NCBI GenBank assembly: GCA_934646005.1 | Contig: CAKUED010000022.1 | Coordinates: forward strand, 1 to 45,381 | Direction: 5' to 3' | Source of the DNA: an uncultured Oscillospiraceae bacterium | GTDB taxonomy: Bacteria; Bacillota; Clostridia; Oscillospirales; Oscillospiraceae | DNA length: 45,381 bases | Shown here: positions 41,030-45,381 of the stretch, one piece after another | How positions within the stretch are numbered: the first letter of the stretch is position 1 | Layout: each line of letters opens with the position of its first letter | The notes under the pieces: generated by a model | Told to the model about the DNA's origin: nothing | Seen by the model: the letters and a program-made list of their open reading frames with translations, nothing else | Database searches by the model: none | Position numbers and translations under genes: made by a program

Positions 41030-41566
41030 TCAATAATTTTCCGCTTTGATCTGGAAATACGCCTGCGGGTGGTTGCACACGGGGCAGACCTCGGGGGCTT
41101 TTTTGCCGACGACGATGTGCCCGCAGTTACTGCACTGCCAGATCTGATCGCCGTCGCGGGAGAACACCAGCCCGTCCTGCACGTTCGCCAGCAGCTTGCG
41201 GTAGCGCTCCTCGTGCGCCCGCTCGATCGCCGCCACGCCCTCAAACAGCGCCGCGATCTCATCCAAACCCTCCTCGCGCGCGGTCTGGGCAAAGCCCGCG
41301 TACATGTCTGTCCACTCAAAATTTTCGCCGTTCGCCGCGTCCAGCAGATTCTCCGCCGTACCGGGCATCCCGTCGTGCAGGAGCTTGAACCAGATCTTCG
41401 CGTGCTCCTTTTCGTTGCGCGAGGTCTCCTCAAACAGCTCGCCGATCTGGACATAGCCGTCCTTCTTCGCCTTGGAGGCGTAGTACTGATACTTGACGCA
41501 CGCCTGCGATTCGCCTGCAAACGCCACCATCAGATTCGCTTCGGTTTTCGTTCCCTTGAGTTTCAT
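41030..41566 (-). CDS. rbr: Rubrerythrin
   Basis: 178 residues. Peroxide-reducing diiron protein that protects anaerobes. The four-helix diiron domain (1-140) has [29 protein letters not shown] (Glu and ExxH ligands) and [16 protein letters not shown]; the C-terminal rubredoxin-type domain has [20 protein letters not shown]. Start chosen at 41566, eight bases after AAAGGAG; an ATG a few codons earlier overlaps the ribosome site. Monocistronic with its own promoter and terminator. Confidence 0.97.
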   Translation of the reverse strand: MKLKGTKTEANLMVAFAGESQACVKYQYYASKAKKDGYVQIGELFEETSRNEKEHAKIWFKLLHDGMPGTAENLLDAANGENFEWTDMYAGFAQTAREEGLDEIAALFEGVAAIERAHEERYRKLLANVQDGLVFSRDGDQIWQCSNCGHIVVGKKAPEVCPVCNHPQAYFQIKAENY

Positions 41567-41609
41567 CTCATCTGCTCCTTTCAAAAGCGGTTATTATCTC
41601 CACGCCGAT

Positions 41610-41658
41610 AGTATACCACGATTCTGTTGATTTGTACATAACAATAATAATTATTATT
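41610..41658 (-). promoter_or_regulatory. Promoter of rbr and upstream AT palindrome
   Basis: Minus strand TGTACA (41633-41638), 17-base spacer, TATACT (41610-41615). Immediately upstream is a perfect 16-base palindrome AATAATAATTATTATT (41643-41658), ending two bases before the stop of rlmI. Its shape resembles the PerR box consensus TTATAATnATTATAA but the match is partial; PerR control of rubrerythrin is known in Clostridia. Confidence 0.5.
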
Positions 41659-41659
41659 T

Positions 41660-42841
41660 TTATAACACTTGCAGAATATAGCCCTTGAGGTACAGCGATG
41701 CTTCGTCCGTCAGGCTCGCGGGATGGTCGCGCGACTGCATGAGCGTTTCGAGTAAACGCACGCGCCGCCCGCTGTCCCCTGCCGCGTCGCGCAGCGTGCG
41801 GAGCATGAGCTCCGGCGTTAAAAACTGGCTGCACGAGCATGAGACGAGGATGCCGCCGGGTCTTGTCATCTGGATCGCGCGCAGGTTCAGCTCCTTATAC
41901 CCGCGCAGCGCGCCGGGCAGCGCCTGACGGCTCTTGGCAAACGCGGGCGGGTCGCAGATGACCAGGTCAAACTGCCGCCCCTCGGCGGCATACGCCCGCG
42001 CGAGGTCAAAGACGTTGGCGCAGGTCGTGCTGATTTTATCCCCCACGCCGTTCAGCGCCGCGTTTTCACGCACGAGCGCCAGCGCGCTCTCCGATACGTC
42101 CACCGCCTCCACGCTTTTTGCACCGTAGAGCGCCGCGTGGATGGAAAAGCCGCCTGTGCAGCAGCACAGGTCGAGCACGTCCGCGCCCGCGCAGTACGGG
42201 CGGATGCGCCCGCGGTTCTCCTGCTGGTCGAGAAAATGCCCGGTTTTCTGCCCGTTCGGGATGCTGACGTACATTTTTGCGTCGTGCTCGCGCACGATGT
42301 GCCGCTCCGGGACGCTGCCGTACACGCAGCCGCTCTGCTGCGCCAGCCCTTCCTTTTCGCGCACCGCCAGCTCATCGCGCTCATAGATGCCCTCCGGGCG
42401 CAGCAGCTCCGCGAGCAGGCGGACGATCAGCTCCTTGCGCTGCTCCATCCCGGCGGAGACGATCTGAAACGACAAAAAATCGCCGTATTTGTCCACCGTC
42501 AGCCCCGGCAGCCCGTCCGACTCGCCGAACACGGCGCGGAAGCTATTATCAAACCCCAGCCGCCGCCGGAACTCGATCGCCGCCTCCAGCCGCGCACGGA
42601 AAAATGCTTCGTCAATTTCGGTCTGTTCGTCCCGCGTGAGCACACGCACGGCGATCTTGGACGTGAGGCTGAAAAAGCCGCGCGCGACGAAGCGCATCCG
42701 GCTGTCCAGCACGTCCACTACGTCGCCGGTTCTGCAAATATCATCCGCCCAGTCGAGCTCGTTGTCGTAGATCCAGTCCGCGCCCGCGCGGATACGCGCG
42801 TCCTCGCCGCGCCGCAGGCATACCTTGCCGTACTGTGTCAT
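41660..42841 (-). CDS. rlmI: Class I rRNA methyltransferase, RlmI-like
   Basis: 393 residues. Cytosine-5 methyltransferase of the RlmI/YccW family (23S rRNA m5C1962 in E. coli). N-terminal PUA domain (1-75, KVCLRRGEDARIRAGADWIYDNEL), EEHVE-like middle and Rossmann SAM domain from about 210: DVLDLCCCTGGFSIHAALYGAKSVEAVD (motif I), DLVICDPPAFAKSR (motif IV) and GGILVSCSCSQFL with the catalytic Cys. Its start overlaps the stop of the PHP gene upstream by four bases. Confidence 0.92.
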   Translation of the reverse strand: MTQYGKVCLRRGEDARIRAGADWIYDNELDWADDICRTGDVVDVLDSRMRFVARGFFSLTSKIAVRVLTRDEQTEIDEAFFRARLEAAIEFRRRLGFDNSFRAVFGESDGLPGLTVDKYGDFLSFQIVSAGMEQRKELIVRLLAELLRPEGIYERDELAVREKEGLAQQSGCVYGSVPERHIVREHDAKMYVSIPNGQKTGHFLDQQENRGRIRPYCAGADVLDLCCCTGGFSIHAALYGAKSVEAVDVSESALALVRENAALNGVGDKISTTCANVFDLARAYAAEGRQFDLVICDPPAFAKSRQALPGALRGYKELNLRAIQMTRPGGILVSCSCSQFLTPELMLRTLRDAAGDSGRRVRLLETLMQSRDHPASLTDEASLYLKGYILQVL

Positions 42842-43644
42842 GCGTCCTCCGCTTCCAGCCCCGGAAGCTGCTCCAAAAGCGGCATTCCAAGGCTTTTTAA
42901 GAATTTTTGCGCGGCAAAAAAGTCGGTCGTGTCCGAGAGCATCGCCGGGCGGTGCGCGTCCACGCCGATGATGGCGGTGCAGCCCTCCTCGGCGGCGATG
43001 CGCCAGAACTCCGCCGCCGGATAGCCGACGCTGTCGGTATAATACCCGCGCCCGCGCTTGAACGTCCCCATAAGATTATATTCCAGCGGCAGCGAAAGCT
43101 CCCTTGCCGCGCGGCAGAGCTGACGCGACAGGTCGCGGCACACGTCGTCGAACGCCGGGTAGCACGCCACCGGCAGCTCCGGGTGCGCGAGATAGCGGTA
43201 CAGCCCCGTCGCCATGCCCGCGAGCGTCATCTCGAGATAGCGGTAAATATCCGCCGCCGTGGTGGTCACGCCGAAATACGGCGCGCCAAATTCGTCGGTC
43301 CTGTAAAAATGGTTGCCCAAAATCAGATAGTCCATCCGCCCGTGCATCTCGCGCAGCCAGTCGAGATAGTCTGGAAAATACTCGCATTCCAGCCCCAGAT
43401 AGATCGTGAGCCTGCCGCGGTACTGCGCGCGCAGCGCCTGCACGCTGGCAATATAGTCCTCCAGCGCGTCCATCGGCATCCGCTCGTTGCCGCTGACGTA
43501 GTCCGAATGGTACTTCCAGGGCGTGTGGTCGGAAAATCCGAGCACGCGATAGCCGCCCGCCAGCGCCGCCTGCACATATTCCTCATCGCCCCACTGCCCC
43601 GCGTGGCGGCAGCGATAGGTGTGCGTATGATAATTTGCCTGCAT
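42838..43644 (-). CDS. PHP-domain phosphatase, histidinol-phosphatase (HisJ/HisK) family
   Basis: 268 residues. PHP metal-site motifs NYHTHTYRCRHAG (5-17), GFSDHTPW, GLECEYFPDYLDWL, GNHFY and the late VDAHRP are all present. Histidinol-phosphate phosphatase is the usual annotation, but no other his gene is near, so a related phosphoesterase activity is equally possible. The start at 43644 follows GGAGG; a longer frame upstream would run through the promoter. Operon with rlmI, divergent from the MerR gene. Confidence 0.88.
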   Translation of the reverse strand: MQANYHTHTYRCRHAGQWGDEEYVQAALAGGYRVLGFSDHTPWKYHSDYVSGNERMPMDALEDYIASVQALRAQYRGRLTIYLGLECEYFPDYLDWLREMHGRMDYLILGNHFYRTDEFGAPYFGVTTTAADIYRYLEMTLAGMATGLYRYLAHPELPVACYPAFDDVCRDLSRQLCRAARELSLPLEYNLMGTFKRGRGYYTDSVGYPAAEFWRIAAEEGCTAIIGVDAHRPAMLSDTTDFFAAQKFLKSLGMPLLEQLPGLEAEDA

Positions 43645-43669
43645 TTCTGTGACCTCCGTAATTGCCCCT

Positions 43670-43698
43670 ATTTTCTCACACCGCACGCATGGTGTCAA
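43670..43698 (-). promoter_or_regulatory. Promoter of the PHP-rlmI operon
   Basis: Minus strand perfect TTGACA (43693-43698), 17-base spacer, GAAAAT (43670-43675), 26 bases before the start codon. Confidence 0.55.
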
Positions 43699-43717
43699 GG
43701 CGCGGCAAAAATAGGGC

Positions 43718-43748
43718 TTGACTCTCACACTGTGGCAGGCATTATGAT
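43718..43748 (+). promoter_or_regulatory. MerR-type autoregulated promoter (19-base spacer)
   Basis: TTGACT (43718-43723) and TATGAT (43743-43748) are 19 bases apart, the over-long spacing that MerR-family activators correct by DNA distortion. The spacer holds a dyad, CACA-C-TGTG (43726-43734), in CTCACACTGTGG, as expected for the operator. It lies 37 bases before the merR start. Confidence 0.75.
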
Positions 43749-43785
43749 AGCAGTGAGCTCAAAAAAACAGCACAGGAGGCGCCCC

Positions 43786-44601
43786 ATGCTGAAAATCGGA
43801 GAATTTTCAAAACTGTCCAGAGTCAGCGTCAGAATGCTGCGGCACTATGACGAGATCGGGCTGCTGCGGCCCGCCGTGACCGACCCGTTCACCGACTACC
43901 GCTACTACCGCGAGGATCAGCTCCCAACGGTCTGCCGCATCACGGCGCTCCGCGACCTCGGCTTTTCCCTCGCCGACACCGCGCGCATTTTGGCGGTCTA
44001 TGACGACCGCGAGGAATTGGAGCGGTATTTTGCCGCGCGGCAGGCAGAGCTGGAAGCACTGCTCGCCGACACAGCGCACAAGCTGACGCTTCTGGACACA
44101 GCCCGCAAGCGGCTGAGAAAGGAAGAAAACATGAACTATAACGTCACCCTTAAAACCATCCCCGCGCGCTACGCCGCCACCGTGCACGCAGTCATTCCGC
44201 GCTATGAGCAGGAGGGCATGATCTGGAGCACGCTCGTATCCGAGACCGCGCCGCTGGGGCTTGTGGAGGCAGACCCTTGCCTTTGCGCCGTCACGTTCCT
44301 CGACGGCGAGTATAAGGAGAAGGACGTGGAGATGCTGGCGTGGAAAACCGTCAAGGGCAGCTATCCCGACACCGAACACGTCCAGTTCCGCACGCTGCCG
44401 GAGGTCACGGTCGCAAGCTGCACCTTCCGCGGCAGCTACGACCAAATCAGCGAGGTCTACGCCGCCATCGTCTCGTGGATCGAAGCCAACGGCTACGAAT
44501 CCGCCGGTCCGATGTTCAACATCTACCACGTCAGCCCGCACGAAACAAAGAACCCCGAAGAGTTCGTGACCGAAGCCTGCTACCCAGTGAGGAAGAAGTA
44601 A
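43786..44601 (+). CDS. MerR-family regulator with GyrI-like effector domain
   Basis: 271 residues. N-terminal MerR DNA-binding domain (1-70: KIGEFSKLSRVSVRMLRHYDEIGLLRP, DYRYYREDQLPTVCRITALRDLGFSL), a coiled-coil dimerisation helix (about 75-110) and a C-terminal GyrI-like/AraC-E ligand domain (about 115-270: NVTLKTIPARYAATVHAVIP, ending NPEEFVTEACYPVRKK). This is the BmrR/Mta-type build of regulators that sense lipophilic or cationic compounds. The start at 43786 follows AGGAGG; the frame is open far upstream but without a start site. It likely controls its own promoter; no transporter gene is adjacent. Confidence 0.93.
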   Translation: MLKIGEFSKLSRVSVRMLRHYDEIGLLRPAVTDPFTDYRYYREDQLPTVCRITALRDLGFSLADTARILAVYDDREELERYFAARQAELEALLADTAHKLTLLDTARKRLRKEENMNYNVTLKTIPARYAATVHAVIPRYEQEGMIWSTLVSETAPLGLVEADPCLCAVTFLDGEYKEKDVEMLAWKTVKGSYPDTEHVQFRTLPEVTVASCTFRGSYDQISEVYAAIVSWIEANGYESAGPMFNIYHVSPHETKNPEEFVTEACYPVRKK

Positions 44602-45310
44602 AGGATTTGTCGTAACGTAGGGGCAGGGCTTGCCCTGCCCGCTTTTTGCAGGTTTCGACTGCGCCGCCGCGTTTGCACTGCACCAAGCCTCCCTTGTGTA
44701 AAGGGAGGTGGCACGGCGAAGCCGTGACGAAAGGATTGTGCGGTACGCACCGGCAAATTGGAATGTACCAATGCGATTCCGTACAATCTGCCCCCATTGC
44801 CGTAGGGGAGGGGTTCTACCCCTCCCGCGCGGTACAATGTTGCAGATACGGGCGCACCAATGCGGAACGGCACGCACCCCGTAGGGGCGGACGACCCTGT
44901 CCGCCCGGCGGTATGCACCTGCAAAATCGAACGCACCAATGCGAACACACACAATGTTTGTAGGGGTCGATGCCCACATCGACCCGCACGACGCACATCC
45001 ATTTTTACGATACGTTGCGGCAAAACGGTCGTGCCCATCGGGCGGACAGAGGCGTCCGCCCCTACAGGACGTTGTGCGTTTTCGCCGACGGTGCGTGCAA
45101 TTTTGTGATTGCATCCTGCCGGGGAGAGCGCGGCATCGACCCCTACGGACATTTTTCGTTGTCGCCGTTCGTTGTGCGTTTTCGATTGTGCGTTCTGCAC
45201 GGGAGGGGCAAGCCCCTCCCCTACGTTACGACGAAACGTGGCGACAGCTCAGAAACAATGGCTCTTCTCCTCATCAGTCACCTTCGGTGACAGCTTCCCC
45301 TCAAGATGCG
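44602..45310. repeat. Cluster of palindromic repeats (right cluster)
   Basis: A gene-free 709-base stretch made of palindromic units: GTAGGGGCAGGGCTTGCCC (44619-44640), a CCTCCCTTGTGTAAAGGGAGG plus GGCACGGCGAAGCCGTG unit (44688-44724) that is common in gut Clostridia, GTAGGGGAGGGG/CCCCTCCC (44802-44827), GTAGGGGCGGACGACCCTG (44881-44906), GTAGGGGTCGATGCCC/GACCCGC (44961-44990), GGGCGGACAGAGGCGTCCGCCC (45040-45061) and CCTCATCAGTCACCTTCGG (45272-45290). Several match the left cluster at 40395-40950 directly and others inverted. Confidence 0.8.
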
Positions 45311-45335
45311 AATCAATAGTAGAAAGCGAAAAAAG

Positions 45336-45381
45336 ATGACAAAAGGCGCAAGAAGTGAGATAGTTAGGTGTGAAAAAACTC
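45336..45381 (+). CDS. Possible start of a gene cut by the window edge
   Basis: ATG at 45336 opens 15 codons (MTKGARSEIVRCEKT) to the end of the window with no stop. The only ribosome-site candidate is a weak AAAAAG run, and composition is AT-richer than the genes. Too short to identify. Confidence 0.2.
   Translation, partial: MTKGARSEIVRCEKT

Noticed and set aside
40395..45310. CRISPR array or integron at the repeat clusters
   Set aside because: The units are palindromes of different kinds, in both orientations and with irregular spacing, and there are no cas or integrase genes.

Overview
The window is GC-rich (by eye around 60%) bacterial DNA from a strictly anaerobic, spore-forming Firmicute, most likely a gut member of the Oscillospiraceae/Ruminococcaceae (Clostridia). 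This rests on gene content: the sporulation protease SpoIVB, MetF paired with MetV, oxygen-protection proteins (flavodiiron protein, rubrerythrin), S-layer-homology proteins, a DUF4317 protein and dispersed palindromic GTAGGGG repeats. No rRNA, phage, IS element or CRISPR array was found. Assignments come from reading the sequence; no database search was run.

Layout. 1-1.5 kb (minus): metF (cut by the window edge) and metV. 1.6-2.1 kb: rlmH. 5.7-2.1 kb (minus): a lipoylation operon made of lplA-like, stand-alone lipoyl domain, lipA and a second lplA-like gene, followed by a NUDIX gene. 6.4-5.8 kb: a toxin-antitoxin pair. 7.5-6.5 kb: spoIVB. 7.76 kb: tRNA-Gln(CTG) with its own promoter and terminator. 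9.3-8.0 kb: an SLH protein. 9.9-9.4 kb: hsp20 with a perfect CIRCE operator. 13.9-10.3 kb (minus): an iron-uptake locus (feoA, feoA, feoB, Cys-rich membrane protein) with a divergent DtxR-family regulator and two copies of a structured intergenic repeat. 14.5-16.7 kb: a sugar-kinase-like gene and a membrane-anchored EEP-family enzyme. 16.9-24.6 kb (plus): an SLH protein with a transglutaminase-like core, a four-module flavodiiron protein, pepD, and a membrane J-protein paired with a DnaK. 27.4-24.7 kb (minus): flavodoxin-like protein, YfcE, lipoprotein.

27.5-35.8 kb (plus) is the centrepiece: an eight-gene aromatic operon (aroF-tyrA-aroB-aroA-aroC-pheA-aroE/K-aroQ) covering all seven shikimate steps plus the Phe and Tyr branches. 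It is preceded by a promoter, an 18-codon leader peptide containing Tyr-Tyr-Phe-Tyr-Phe, an antiterminator and an intrinsic terminator, which is a complete ribosome-mediated attenuator. Downstream lie a DUF4317 gene, copA (whose 3' end has an in-frame internal start that could make a free CopZ-like chaperone), a HAD hydrolase, rubrerythrin, rlmI, a PHP phosphatase and an autoregulated MerR-type gene. Two clusters of palindromic repeats (40.4-40.95 and 44.6-45.3 kb), partly in inverted orientation, bracket the rbr-rlmI-hisJ-merR block.
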